A stretch of DNA of 64,000 nucleotides from Lepiota brunneoincarnata (taxonomy: Eukaryota > Basidiomycota > Agaricomycetes > Agaricales > Agaricaceae), in contig JAEBUN010000007.1 of NCBI GenBank assembly GCA_023014365.1, positions 1,798,001-1,862,000 on the forward strand. The letters run 5' to 3'. The notes under the pieces are model-generated. The model was not told the origin of the DNA. It saw nothing but the letters and a program-made list of their open reading frames with translations, and did no database searches. The position numbers and the translations under genes were made by a program. This document shows, one piece after another, positions 1 to 9,481 of the stretch (its first letter is position 1; each line of letters starts with the position of its first letter).

Positions 1-490
1 CGCAGTGCTTCTCGTAATGGCCTGGGGCAATCTTTCGACAATATCGACATTGGTAGCGTGGGCATCCTGCTTTGATATGGCCGAATCAACGGCAGCAATT
101 GCAGCGAGTTCGGGTGGTGGATAAGTGAGTGGTGGTAGTCCCGATGGGGGCGTCATTAGAAGCAGATATAGCTTGTACAACACTTGATGGTTGGTTACTC
201 GTATCCACCATGGGAGGGTTGGAAGGTTGGGTGGTGGTCCCGATAGGTAGGATAGGGCGGTCCTGACTTCCGCTTCCATTGCTCGGGCTTGGGATCGGAG
301 TCTCGAACGGGAATTCGGTGAGAGCGGTTGATAGCATGGCAGAAATGGTATTGCGGTCCTGTTCCTCTGTTGCGCTAGAAAGAATAGTGGTGCATAGTTT
401 TTCGAATTCTGTTGCTCGGTCGTGGACGAGGCGCTTGTGATACAGAAGAGCAGTAAATGTCTTCCAGCAGGTGTCGACCAGGGGTACCAT
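1..490 (-). pseudogene. Third ORF (ORF3) of element A with stacked Cys/His fingers
   Basis: This frame lies downstream of the chromodomain, where retroviruses carry env. From the ATG at 490 it reads 134 residues, rich in Thr, Ser and Pro after a helical stretch, to a TGA at 86-88. Past the TGA the same frame continues with CX2CX4HX4C followed by CX2CX6HX4C containing the tetrapeptide PGHY, then leaves the window. The TGA sits inside the first finger, which suggests a C-to-T change. Homologous finger blocks occur at 16.0, 31.0 and 54.7 kb. It resembles a second nucleic-acid-binding protein rather than env, since no signal peptide or membrane segment is visible. The start codon is uncertain. 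Confidence 0.6.
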
Positions 491-659
491 TGCTGGACTG
501 CGTTTAAGACGGGTTCCGGTAATATGAAAGGGAACTTCGTGTAAAAGGATGGATCGTATCTCGGGTTGGTTGGAGGGAAGGAAGGTATGCCGGATGATAT
601 AAGGACTGTTGGTCCTGTCTGGTTGGTCGTCAGCGGTATCGGTGGCAGGGTTAGGTTGG

Positions 660-3353
660 CTATTTCCTGTGACGCGGTTCGCCAGGGATATGATTCTTTC
701 CCGGATGAGAAGGCATCCATCGTTGTCTGGCTCTGGGAGGTCTGGAGTGGTTGCTCAAGTGTTGGGTGGTTGGGTCATTGGTGGGGTTGTCTAATTTGTG
801 GGCCCTTTTATATTCTTCAATGACTTCTTTGGCATTCTCCAGGTTTGCTTCTGGCTCCCAGGAATCCTCGGTGGGAAGGTATCCTTTCCATCTGACTAGG
901 AATTGATACTTGTTCCGGAATTTTCTGTGGCGCAGTATTGACTCGACCTCGTATTCTTCTTCTCCATTTACAAGGTCGGGTGGTGGGGCTGTGTTGTATT
1001 CCCCATGTGTGTCATTCTCTTCTGCAGGCATTAGGAGGCTCGCATGAAACTTGTTGTGGATCTTCCATTTGATGGGTAATTTTAGTTCATAGGTTACAGG
1101 TCCGAGTTTTCTTGTTATGGTGAAGGGACCTTCTCGGCGTTGGGCCAGTTTCTTTGAGGCGTACTGAATTGGGAGGTTGCAGTTAGTTGTTTCTGCGATT
1201 CCAGGGTGTCCTGCGGTGGGTGAGTCATGTACTCTTTGCAGTAAGTGGTGTCTGAGGTGTAAATCTTGTGGTATAAATAGTTTTCCTTGAACACGTGGGT
1301 GTCCTGAGTCATCTTCTTGGGTGATGTCGGTCTGTTTCTTTTTCTTCCACAGCTCTTTTATTTTCTGTTTAGTATTTTCGTCGATAATATGGATATGTTG
1401 TGGCTGTTCTGGGGTGAAGAATTTGTCAGGGAGTGCGACGACCTGTTTGTTGTCTCTTGTCTTGGGTTCATGATCGGGTCGTCTGGAAAGGGCATCTGCT
1501 GGTCCATTTTTCTTTCCAGGGATATGTCGGATTTCGATGTCAAACCGTTGCATGTAGGCGATCCATCGGGCTTGTCTTCTGCTGAGGTCTTCAGGTTTTC
1601 TCCAGCGGCGAAGGTTGTCGTGATCTGACCATACGATGGTCTTGTGTGGTGATCCTTCTATGTGGTGGCGCCATTCTTTGAGTGCTCGGATAATGGCGAA
1701 GAGTTCCTGTTCGGAGCAATGATAGTTGCGTTCGGCTGGTGAGAATCCTTTTGAGAAGTATGCGATTGGGTGTTTAATTCCGTTGTTGTCGCGTTGAAGT
1801 AGGACTGCTCCTGATGCAAATAGTGATGCGTTGCATTCGATTTCGAAGGGTTTGTCTCGGTCGGGGACCATTAATACCGGTTCGCTTTGGAATTTCCTCT
1901 TGAGAGTATCGAAGGTGTTCTGGCATTCTTCTGTCCATTTGAATTTCTTGGTTTTGGACATTAGGGCATTGAGAGGTTTTGCCCATATGGCGTATTGGTG
2001 TATGAATTTTCGATAGAAGTTGCAAAATCCTATGAATTTTCGTATGTCGCGTGGGGTAGTTGGTGTTGGCCATTCAGCGATGCCTTTGAGCTTTGCTGGG
2101 TCCATCGAAACTGAGTCGGGAGTGATAATAACTCCTAGATATTTGAGTCGTTGTTGCTCGAATTCGCATTTCTCGGTTTTGAGATATAGATCGTTGTCCT
2201 TGAGTATCTTGAGTACTTCTCTTGTGAGGCGTTGGAGTTCTTGTTTTGTTTTTGCGTGAATGAGGATGTCGTCCATGTAAACGATTACTCCTCCATTGTC
2301 GATGAGTTTTCGAAATAGTGAGTCCATCATGGTTTGGAATGTTGCTGGGGAGTTACACATTCCAAAGAACATGACCGTGGGTTCAAATAATCCTCGGGGT
2401 GTCCTGAAGGCTCCTTTCCATTCATCTCCTTTGCGTATGCAGATGTTGTTGTATCCTGCTCGTACGTCGAGTTTGGTAAAGTATTTTGATCCTCGAAGTT
2501 TGTCGAGAATATGAGAGATGAGGGGGAGGTTGTATGCATTTTTGATGGTATGCTCGTTGAGGTACCTGTAGTCTTGACAGGGGCATAGTTTTCCGTCTTT
2601 CTTTCCTACGAAGAAGAAGGGTGATGCCATTGGCGATTCGGATGGTTGAATGTATCCCTTTTGAAGGTTTTCTTCTAGGAACGTGTCGAGTTCCTTTTCT
2701 TCATTGAGGGAGAGTCGGTAGGACTTCATGGCAATTGGTTTGAATGATTCCTTGAGTTCAATTTTGTGATCCCATGGTCGTTGTGGGGGGAATTGTTCGG
2801 CTTGTTTCTTGCTAAATACTGGGAGGTATTCGTGGAATTCCGTGGGTACGACTTTTCTTGGGTCGTTGTTTTTCTTTTCTCCGTGTTGTACGGCGAGGAA
2901 TTGTGATGCGGAGGCTTTGAAGTTGATTTCTTCGAAGCTTGTGGGCTCTAGTGTGGAGATGTGGTTGAGTTGGTCGTTGTAGATCCAATCGGGTTCCATG
3001 GATTGGATGAGTTCTCGGAATATAGTGTTGTCCCAACGTTCGTTTCTCCAGCGTAGTTGTTTGGCATCCCAGTCGATGTCTGGGTTGTGTTCTGCAAGCC
3101 AAGGGAATCCAAGGATGAGTCTTGGGCTTCCGAGGGAGACTACTTTTGGTTTGATCTCCATATTCTTCCCGTTAACCGTTAGGTTGAGGGTCGTGTAGTG
3201 GGTGGCTGTTCCATTTTCGTTAACAGATCCATCGGCATTTTGTACTTCGATGGGTCGATCGAGGGGTGTTGTTTTGAATGAATGTTGTTTGACCATTCCG
3301 GGGTCAATGAAGTTTCCTGCTGCTCCTGAGTCGAGTAGGGCGAGTAGTTCCAC
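660..3353 (-). CDS. pol: Pol of element A: protease, RT, RNase H, truncated integrase, chromodomain
   Basis: The 897-residue open frame begins with an aspartic protease active site (LLDSGAAGNF), continues with a Ty3-type reverse transcriptase (catalytic YMDD near residue 360) and RNase H (HIPGKKNGPADALSRR at its end), and finishes with a chromodomain (EVESILRHRKF... VRWKGYLPTEDSWEP). The integrase zinc-binding start (VHDSPTAGHPGIAE) jumps directly to the segment that normally precedes the chromodomain (REGPFTITRKLGPVTYELKL), so the DDE core is absent without loss of frame. The pol frame is -1 relative to gag and is open through the gag stop, so the true start lies upstream of 3353 and expression is probably by -1 frameshifting. 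Confidence 0.92.
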   Translation of the reverse strand: MELLALLDSGAAGNFIDPGMVKQHSFKTTPLDRPIEVQNADGSVNENGTATHYTTLNLTVNGKNMEIKPKVVSLGSPRLILGFPWLAEHNPDIDWDAKQLRWRNERWDNTIFRELIQSMEPDWIYNDQLNHISTLEPTSFEEINFKASASQFLAVQHGEKKNNDPRKVVPTEFHEYLPVFSKKQAEQFPPQRPWDHKIELKESFKPIAMKSYRLSLNEEKELDTFLEENLQKGYIQPSESPMASPFFFVGKKDGKLCPCQDYRYLNEHTIKNAYNLPLISHILDKLRGSKYFTKLDVRAGYNNICIRKGDEWKGAFRTPRGLFEPTVMFFGMCNSPATFQTMMDSLFRKLIDNGGVIVYMDDILIHAKTKQELQRLTREVLKILKDNDLYLKTEKCEFEQQRLKYLGVIITPDSVSMDPAKLKGIAEWPTPTTPRDIRKFIGFCNFYRKFIHQYAIWAKPLNALMSKTKKFKWTEECQNTFDTLKRKFQSEPVLMVPDRDKPFEIECNASLFASGAVLLQRDNNGIKHPIAYFSKGFSPAERNYHCSEQELFAIIRALKEWRHHIEGSPHKTIVWSDHDNLRRWRKPEDLSRRQARWIAYMQRFDIEIRHIPGKKNGPADALSRRPDHEPKTRDNKQVVALPDKFFTPEQPQHIHIIDENTKQKIKELWKKKKQTDITQEDDSGHPRVQGKLFIPQDLHLRHHLLQRVHDSPTAGHPGIAETTNCNLPIQYASKKLAQRREGPFTITRKLGPVTYELKLPIKWKIHNKFHASLLMPAEENDTHGEYNTAPPPDLVNGEEEYEVESILRHRKFRNKYQFLVRWKGYLPTEDSWEPEANLENAKEVIEEYKRAHKLDNPTNDPTTQHLSNHSRPPRARQRWMPSHPGKNHIPGEPRHRK

Positions 3354-3514
3354 GCTTTCGGGTCCTTCCTTAGTGAATTTGTGTTTTTGGATTCGACAGG
3401 GTAGGTGTATTACGCGTGCTGACGATTCCTGTAACTTTACAACATTAATATCATTTTGTGAATAGGAAAGGGAAGGAGGTCTTTGTGGAGGGCTAGACGT
3501 GGTGGCTAGTCTCC

Positions 3515-5186
3515 TTAGGCAAAATCCTTAACCAGAGGGGCATCTGGGTGGTTGGATTCATTTGCAAAATGTTCGTAGATGTCCTCGACTTCTTCGTCAG
3601 TTGCATCTTCTAGTATGTTGTATAGCGAGTTCTTTTTCCTGTAGCTTGCTTGTCTTCTTCTGGATATCGCATTTGACCGGTTTCTGGCATCCAAATTGCG
3701 GGGTAATTCGGATCGGCGATATATTGTCTTCTTGGTGGGGCATTCGCGGGCGAAGTGTCCAGTCTTGCGGCAGTTGAAGCATCTCTTTTCTCTGAGATCT
3801 TTTCTTTGGGCGTCCGTGAGGATTGCATTGAGGGCTTCGCGGGTGCGTTCTTGTACCAACTGGTGGAGTCTGTCTTCTTCGGTCTCCTCGTCGTCATCAG
3901 CTTCCTCGGCGAGTAGATCTGGCTCGTCCTCAAAGTTGAGGTTGTAGACTGCTTCGGCGAGTTGGTCAATATCCATTGCGTTAGGGTCTGTTGCTTGATA
4001 GGGCAGTGGGACACGGCACATAAAAGCATTTCTTTTCCCTTTAAATGGGCGAGTGCGCGAAGTCGTTGAAAACGAGGGAGTTCCTCGAGTTTGCATATAG
4101 TCGCGTTGAGTTTGTAGTATTTGATATGCTGTTCGAGCTTGCTTGAACCAGTCGCTGAGTTTGTTTCCTGGATTGAGGCTAATTGTCTTGATTGCGACGG
4201 GGCGATCCAGCCTGTTCTTGAAATAGTTGACCGCCACCACTCCATCTCCAAGGTCGGCCTGATAGGCAAGTATCTGGAACTGGGATATGTAATCATCGAT
4301 ATATCGTCCATTCTGTTTGAGGTGGCGGATTTTGTCCATTGCGTCGGCGGGGACATTGTTTGGGGCGAAGGATGTATCGAGTCCTTCGAGAAATTTCTTC
4401 CATGTCGGAAGGGTCTGGCTTCCATCAAGTTCTTTGTTTGATTCCAAGAATGCTCCTCTCCATGTTGCGGCAGGGCCGGTGGACATGTATGAAAGGGCGA
4501 ATTGTATCTTGGTCTTGTCATCGGAAAAGGCTCCTGGCTTTGCATCGATGTATAGTTGGACTGCATCCTTCCAGAGGCGGAAGTAGTGAGGGGTGAGAAT
4601 GTTCTTGGGGGTTTCTGTTGCGAAGTGTTGTCGCTAGTTCTTGTACTTGTTGAGGGTTGAGGACCGGAGGATGGGGTAGATGTTCTATGAATCGGCTCCC
4701 CGAGCTTTGAGCGGGTAGAGGTGGCAGTTCTTTCAGGTGGTGGTTGTTTGGGTAGGGATTGAAGAACTGATGCTGGGGGTGCTGGGTATCCTGGGTCTTC
4801 TGTTCAACGTTGAACTCTCTCGGTAGGTTGTGTAGGGTATGGTGCGGAACCAGAGGGTGAACGAGTGAGGGGTATAGGTTTTGTTTTCTTTTTAGGGTCC
4901 GTGGTGGAGGGGGTGTGAAGTCGGGTTCGGAGTCAGTTGTTGACCAGTCAGAACTGTTGGATTCTTCGTAGTCGGTGGCAAGGGGGTCGTTTCGGTTTGT
5001 AGGCAGGGTGAAGAGGGAAGAAGTCGAAGGTGAAGGTGAGGGTGAATAAACAACGCTTGCGGGTGCGTTATCCCAATCGACGCTTGAAGGTGCGGATGAC
5101 CTGTATACAACGCTTACGGGTGCGTTATCCCAATCAACACTTAAAGGTGTGGATGACCTATCAACGCTTTCGGTGCGTCTGACCAA
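3515..5186 (-). pseudogene. gag: Gag of element A
   Basis: The N-terminal frame starts at 5186 (222 residues, Ser/Pro/Asp-rich, with a 57-bp direct repeat near 5043-5165 encoding SVDWDNAP twice). The capsid-like part continues in another frame from about 4605 to 3515, so a single frame change near 4605 separates the halves. The capsid-like part contains the usual Ty3 gag features (TWRGAFLES, a D/E-rich stretch, then the CCHC knuckle CFNCRKTGHFARECP around 3741-3782). The knuckle would bind RNA in the particle. The frame change could be a mutation, a sequencing slip or programmed. It ends at TAA 3515-3517, with pol in the -1 frame. Confidence 0.8.
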
Positions 5187-5189
5187 GGG

Positions 5190-5376
5190 TGCAGAGGGTA
5201 TGGTGGCCTGCTCTACGGGGGTGTATCACCGGACAGCGACAAGGCGTGTCGTCAGATACGGTTGACACTCGGATAGCAATAAAGCGTATCGTCTGTCGGT
5301 GTGGAAGGGTAGCGACAAGGCGTACCGATACCACGGGGTGTACAATGGAGGTTGTCCAAAGGAAGCTTTAATCTAA
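5190..5376. other. Leader of element A with degenerate direct repeats
   Basis: Between the LTR and the gag ATG there are three degenerate copies of a motif resembling AGCGACAAGGCGTGTCGTC, spaced about 50 bp apart (near 5234, 5276 and 5310). They extend the repetitive character of the gag 5' end. A packaging or leader role is possible but not shown by the sequence. Confidence 0.4.
5363..5374 (-). promoter_or_regulatory. Putative self-primer binding site of element A
   Basis: On the minus strand AGATTAAAGCTT lies 2 nt downstream of the LTR end. It is the exact reverse complement of minus-strand 5557-5546, which lies about 30-35 nt downstream of a TATA-like element (5592-5586) and so near the predicted transcript 5' end. 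This arrangement matches Tf1/sushi-type self-priming, in which the mRNA folds back to prime its own reverse transcription. The site does not begin with TGG as tRNA-primed sites do. Confidence 0.6.
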
Positions 5377-6074
5377 TGTTATGATCCGTGCTCCTTCTGT
5401 ATCCAAGGATAACTGGAGACGGCCTTCAATCACTCTACAAGGTGTCCGAGACGGTTGGCCTTGTAGAGCTTAGTGGATCGTGCTCAATGAGATAACGAGG
5501 GAAGATGCCAAGTTAAGGCAGAGAGGTAAACGACCACTGTTAACAAGATTAAAGCTTAGGGCTTTAATCTCTACTTGTACAGGCCTTATATACCTATGAG
5601 GTGCTATATACTCGTTATAGGTTACTTGGCTGTTCTACTGGTCGTGCGCAGTCCTGACCATGATGCACATCCTGGCTGATGGCATCCTAGTGTTATTTAT
5701 ATTACAATGAGTCAGTACTCTTGCTACTGCTGTGCGATGTTCCATCGCTTTCCTCTGACTCATAATCTTCTTCTCCCGATTGTATCTCCATGGAGTCCTC
5801 TCCGTTCTCGCTCTCCATTCTCTCAGTGCTTCCATCCGTATCGGAGGTTGGGTTGGTTGATCCATGGTTATCTTCCTCGTCCTCGGGGTATTCCAATATA
5901 TCCTCCAAGGTTATCTCCATTCCTGCTTCTCTCGCCAGGTCCTACATGGCGGTGTAATATTCCCCTTCCTCGTCTTTGTATTCTTGTGCCCGTAATTGGT
6001 CTGTAGTCTCCTGTACCCATCTTGTAAAGTCGAACAATAGTTCTTGTTCCTCCCGGTCTGGACTGTTCATAACA
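5377..6074 (-). repeat. LTR of family F (5' LTR of element A)
   Basis: It is 698 bp, bounded on the minus strand by TGTTATGA and TCATAACA, a perfect 8-bp terminal inversion. A TATA-like element lies at 5592-5586. The same LTR occurs as a solo copy at 9482-15162 (interrupted by a hAT element) and as a fragment at 8207-8659. The U3 part contains the ORF described at 5702-6070. Whether sequence beyond 6074 belongs to a second element sharing this LTR cannot be settled here. Confidence 0.8.
5702..6070 (-). pseudogene. LTR-encoded acidic ORF (copy 1)
   Basis: Reading from an ATG inside the LTR terminal inversion, the frame encodes a helical part (FTRWVQETTDQLRAQEY), an IPGLED-like conserved block MEITLEDILEYPEDEED, and a very acidic Ser/Glu tail ending TDSL. 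One in-frame TAG near 5945 replaces the CAG (Gln) found in the other copies. The family is not recognised. Two further copies (8280-8659 and 9482-9856) keep the same protein, which argues that the ORF was once under selection. It is sense-oriented relative to the LTR and lies upstream of the TATA-like element, so it would need readthrough or its own promoter. Confidence 0.55.
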
Positions 6075-6279
6075 TTAACAGCACATTTTTACTTGTCTGG
6101 GTGTTCTGGTTCTGTTTCTGAGATGTCTGCCTTCACATATTTTAGATAGTATTCTAATCTCTCACACCCAGTGTCTGACCATGGCCATATACTGATATTA
6201 TTCGGTATCGGAGAGTTAGTTACTTTATTAGCTAGTGATTTCACAAATGAAATGATTTTACAGCACAACACTGGCTACA
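6075..6279 (-). other. Conserved ORF fragment of unknown family
   Basis: The minus strand encodes a short frame (about 60 codons, 6271-6089) containing VTNSPIPNNISIWPWSDTG and LEYYLKYVKADISETE. A diverged second copy lies at 18460-18654 on the minus strand. Both adjoin other retroelement debris. It may be the end of a gag, but no diagnostic motif is present and I cannot name it. Confidence 0.35.
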
Positions 6280-6894
6280 CTGTCAGCAACTCCTAGTGTT
6301 ACTAAAACCTTGGTTAGCAGGTATATCTGAAAAATCCTGGATAACTCACCCACTGGCAATCTCATGCTGAACTTCATCCTGCTGGCACCTCCAGCAGGGG
6401 TTACTACCCCCAAAAACATTCTTGTTTCCCTGTTGCTGGGCTGCCCTAGCTTTCCCTTTTCCTTTCACCCCTGAACTCTCAGAATCATCCTCCTTTGCAT
6501 CCTCCTTGGAGTAGTTAGTACTCATCTCATCTGGGTCAACCTCCATCAGTTGCTCCAACAGGCAACTCAAAGAAGCTACCATGGTCATCACCACAAGTCA
6601 GGCCTGAATCACCTGATGCTCACCCTCAGCAGCCTCCTCTTGTTGCCTCCTGATCTCCTCTGCCTGTTGCTCTCTTGCACACTCTTCCACTTGTCACTGA
6701 TGCAGCTTGATGAGCTGCCATTGCTCTTCTTCTTGGTGCTCTGCTGCCAATCATCATTTCTCCTCCTCTCACTGTTCCTCCTCCTCCAGCCTCATGATCT
6801 CCAGTCGCATGTGCTCTTCTTGCTCCATCCTTTCCCTCAACAACTGCACTTTGCACTCTGCTGTAGTTGGTTGTTGAGATGACTGGTTGCTCAT
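6280..6894 (-). pseudogene. Decayed copy of the antisense Zn2Cys6-type retroelement gene
   Basis: The start (ATG 6894-6892, MSNQSSQQPTTAECK) and the end of exon 1 (KGKARA... NPCWRCQQDEVQHEIASG) match the intact gene at 41971-43034 on the minus strand. Exon 1 is frameshifted and the third cysteine of the first triad is now His. A 48-nt intron (6349-6302, GTGAGT to TAG, with CTGCTAAC upstream of the acceptor) sits at the same place as intron 1 of the intact copy. Exon 2 begins NTRSC and then hits a TGA where the intact copy has Cys. Homology ends near 6280. At 6955-7045 it is followed by the same sequence that precedes the S-type LTR, including CTAAAGGGGGG, so it comes from the 3' end of an S-like element. 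Confidence 0.7.
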
Positions 6895-7629
6895 GGGGGT
6901 ACAGGATCAAGTTAGGTTTTTTTGGAACCAAACCAGTTCACCAGTTTTTTTTACCTTGGCAGAATTTTCCAATGGGCCCTGGTCTAGACCACCTTGGGCC
7001 TCAAGGCTTGGCCCTAAAGGGGGGACACTGTCATATCCATGCTGTAAGGGGACTGGCAGGTTTGCCCCCCCTTATGCAAGGTATGTCTAGGGGTCCATGG
7101 TAAAGCGTCTGGGTTCGGCCACTCTAGCCAATGCCCAACACCAAACCCAGCCTCATCCTTTGGCTACTCCCATCCCCAAGTCTGATCCTGTGTACAATCT
7201 ATATTGTTGTATGTTGTTTGTACATGATATTTCTGGTAGTCTATGTAGTGTTTGGTTACCCAGTCTGTATGCAGACCATTGCTGTACTTAAGTAGCATGC
7301 ATGCCGATATGATTGGCACTCGAATATTAAATTGGTTCTGGCCCTCTTACTCCCCTAACACATGCCAACTCAGAGCCAAATCATTAAACTTCAGCTTCTT
7401 GACTCCATGTGTGTGTAAGGGGAACTTCAGGTCACTGTTCACAACCTCAAATTTGGAAATCTGATTCCCTGCCTTCCTGCATTTGGAAATCTCATCCTCA
7501 GCCCCCTTTGGCCTGGAATTTGGTCCTCCAGCACTCCAGTGCTCAGAGTTCCTTCCTACACCCCTCCAATGCAGATGTGAACCCTCACTGGCACATGCAA
7601 CCCTGTCCTGAGCCCATTCCTGACCATAC
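6895..7629. other. Junction of S-type element end and leader of element G
   Basis: Positions 6955-7045 match the S-element sequence just before its 3' LTR, including the purine tract and the first 15 bases of the LTR (TGTCATATCCATGC). Positions 7046-7090 match the reverse complement of 55631-55675. From about 7400 to 7629 the minus strand matches 9044-9345 on the plus strand, the untranslated leader and first codons of element G. Just inside LTR G is TATGGTCAGGAATGGG, a possible tRNA-type primer site beginning with TGG. Positions 7095-7390 show no recognisable gene. Confidence 0.5.
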
Positions 7630-8206
7630 TGTGGGGTGAAGGGTGTGAGTTCAAAGGGGTAGTAGTCAACAATGGGAGATTTGAATATGAGTTTTTTTTA
7701 GTGAGTGAACTTTGAGATGAACAAAGGGGAAATTTGATGGTTAACTACACGAGTACAAGCCAATTATATAGCTATGAGAGGCACCTAAGCACCGGACGAG
7801 TGAGAAATAATGAAAGACCTATTCTACAGTCTAAGCTAAGTCCAATCTGTGAGACACATCAAGGCAGCAGTCTTATTGACTGGGTCTGTGTCTAAGCAAG
7901 ATGAAAGGAATAACTAACTACAAGTCTGAGAGCATGTTTTATAAGTCCAAGCACATGTTCCATGCTGCCACGTCACCATCGCCAAGTCACTGTGGGTCCA
8001 TGCTCAGGTAGCCACAGTGCTACCCCCACAATACCTGCTTGAGACATCCCTGACACCTCATGGCCCTTTATGTAAAGTAGATTACTTAACTTGGACTTAC
8101 AGCAAGTAGTCTAAGTAGTGTAGGTGAGCTTGGAGAAACCTTACTCAATTCTCTAAGGTTTCCCCCTGCTCAGTTGATGCAATGCAACAACCAGGTTGCC
8201 CTTACA
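7630..8206 (-). repeat. LTR of family G
   Basis: It is 577 bp; on the minus strand it begins TGTAAGGGC and ends CCCCACA. A TATA-like stretch (CTATATAATT on minus) lies near 7770-7763. A truncated plus-strand copy occurs at 8872-9035. It interrupts the LTR F fragment to its right: the break lies in the middle of LTR F homology. No clean 5-bp duplication is visible because element G internal sequence follows on the left. Confidence 0.6.
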
Positions 8207-8659
8207 TATTCTACTTGTCCTGTGCAGCCTTGACCATGATGCACATCCTAGCTGATGGCATCCTACTGCTATTTCTATCTTACAATGAGTCACTGTCCTT
8301 GTTCTCCATTCCACTACTGTGCAATGTTCCATCACTTTCTTCTGACTCATAGTTCTCTTCTCCTGATCCTATCTCCATGGATTTTTCTTCATTCTCACTC
8401 TCCACTCTCTCAGTGCTTCCATCCATGCCAGAGGTTGGATCAGTCAATCCATAGCTATCTCCTTCCTCCTCAGGGTATTCCAGAATATCCTCCAAGGCTA
8501 TCTCCATTCCTGCATCTCTTGCCAGGTCCTGCATGGTGTTATAGTACTTCTCCTCTTTGTCTTCATATTCCTGTGCCTGTAGTTGGTCTGTGGTCTCCTG
8601 TACCCATCTTATGAAGTCAAATACTTGTTCCAGCTCCTCTGTCTGGACTGTTCATAACA
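8207..8659 (-). repeat. LTR F fragment with copy 2 of the LTR ORF
   Basis: The right end is TTCATAACA at 8659, the LTR F terminus; the left end is cut by LTR G. It carries the acidic LTR ORF (conserved from MQDLARDAG through MEIALEDILEYPEEEGD to DSDSL, stop at 8280-8282). A 2-nt loss after the first few codons breaks the reading frame near the start. Compared with the copy at 5377-6074 it is depleted of CpG. Confidence 0.65.
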
Positions 8660-8661
8660 GT

Positions 8662-8871
8662 CCCAATTACATCCAACCCCTGCCTCAGGTCATCGAAGGC
8701 AAAGAATTGTATGAATTCAAAGCAATCTTAAACTACTGCAAACAATGAAACCATCTTGAATACCTTGTGAAATGGCTTGGGTGGCCTGAATTGGAAAATA
8801 CATGGGAACTGGAATCCCATTTTAAATCCTTCCTGGAAGGAACTAGACCTGAAATAACTGATGACACCATG
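8662..8871 (+). pseudogene. Chromodomain stub at the 3' end of a Ty3 pol (element G)
   Basis: The translation reads YEFKAILNY, one stop, then LEYLVKWLGWPELENTWEL and SFLEGTRPEI, which is a chromodomain with its aromatic and WxGW-type features. One TGA interrupts it. It abuts the start of an LTR G fragment at 8872, so element G is also a chromovirus whose pol ends against its 3' LTR. Everything upstream has been replaced by LTR F. Confidence 0.7.
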
Positions 8872-9035
8872 TGTAAGGGCAACCTGGTTGTCATGTTGTG
8901 TCAACTGAGCAGGGGGAAACCTTAGAGAATTGAGTAAGGTTTCTCTGAGCTCACCTACACTACTTATACTACTTGCTGTAAGTCCAAGTTAAGTAATCTA
9001 CTCTACATAAATGGCTGTGAGGTGTCAGGGATGTC
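8872..9035 (+). repeat. Truncated LTR of family G (plus strand)
   Basis: It matches the first about 170 bp of LTR G at 8206-8035 in the opposite orientation. It then jumps straight to the element leader at 9044, so most of the LTR is deleted. With the minus copy it forms an imperfect inverted repeat around 8.2-8.9 kb. Confidence 0.6.
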
Positions 9036-9043
9036 TAAAGTGG

Positions 9044-9481
9044 GTATGGTCAGGAATGGGCTTGGGACCGGGTTGCATGCACCAGTAAGGGTTTGCATCT
9101 GCATTGGGGGGGCATAGGAAGGAACTCCGAGCACTGGAGTGCTGGAGGACCAAATTCTGGGCCAAAGGGGGCTGGGGATGAGGTTTCCGAATGCAGGAAG
9201 GCAGAAAATCGGATTTCCGAGCATAGGGAAGCCAGGGATCAGGTTTCCGAACATAGAGAGGCAGGGAATCAGATTTCCAAGTGCTAAGAGGTTGGGAATT
9301 GGATCTCCAAATTTGAGGTTGTGAGCAGTGACCTGAAGTTCCCCTTACACCATGGCACCAGAGCTAACTGAAGGAACCAATGCTGTGGAGTTCTTGATAG
9401 AATACAAATAACTCCACAATCTCAATCAGGATGATGAGAACATGCCCATAGTTCATTCGTCCCTTAAAACCATGAAGAAAC
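9044..9481 (+). other. Leader and first codons of element G
   Basis: The leader starts GTATGGTCAGGAATGGG, as at 7629 on the minus strand. It contains 4-5 degenerate tandem copies of a 25-30 bp motif built on GGGAATCAGATTTCC. A frame starting MAPELTEGTNAVEFLIEYK at 9353 then hits TAA and continues LHNLNQDDENMPIVHSSLK, a gag-like fragment. The solo LTR F interrupts it at 9482, and the sequence resumes at 15163. Confidence 0.45.

Larger units (their letters stand above)
1..6074 (-). mobile_element. Ty3 chromovirus A, 3' end outside the window
   Basis: Read on the minus strand, the order is 5' LTR (5377-6074), gag, pol with protease, RT, RNase H, integrase remnant and chromodomain, then a third ORF that runs off the window start. 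The domain order and terminal chromodomain are those of Ty3/gypsy chromoviruses. The sequence still contains many CpGs and pol is open for 897 codons, so this is one of the younger elements here. The integrase catalytic core is missing, so it cannot integrate unaided. The 3' LTR is not in the window. Confidence 0.9.

Noticed and set aside
3610..4566. 318-codon minus-strand frame overlapping gag of element A
   Set aside because: It is a shadow of the gag frame: low-complexity Ser/Thr/Pro translation, no motif, while the overlapping frame holds the capsid and CCHC motifs.
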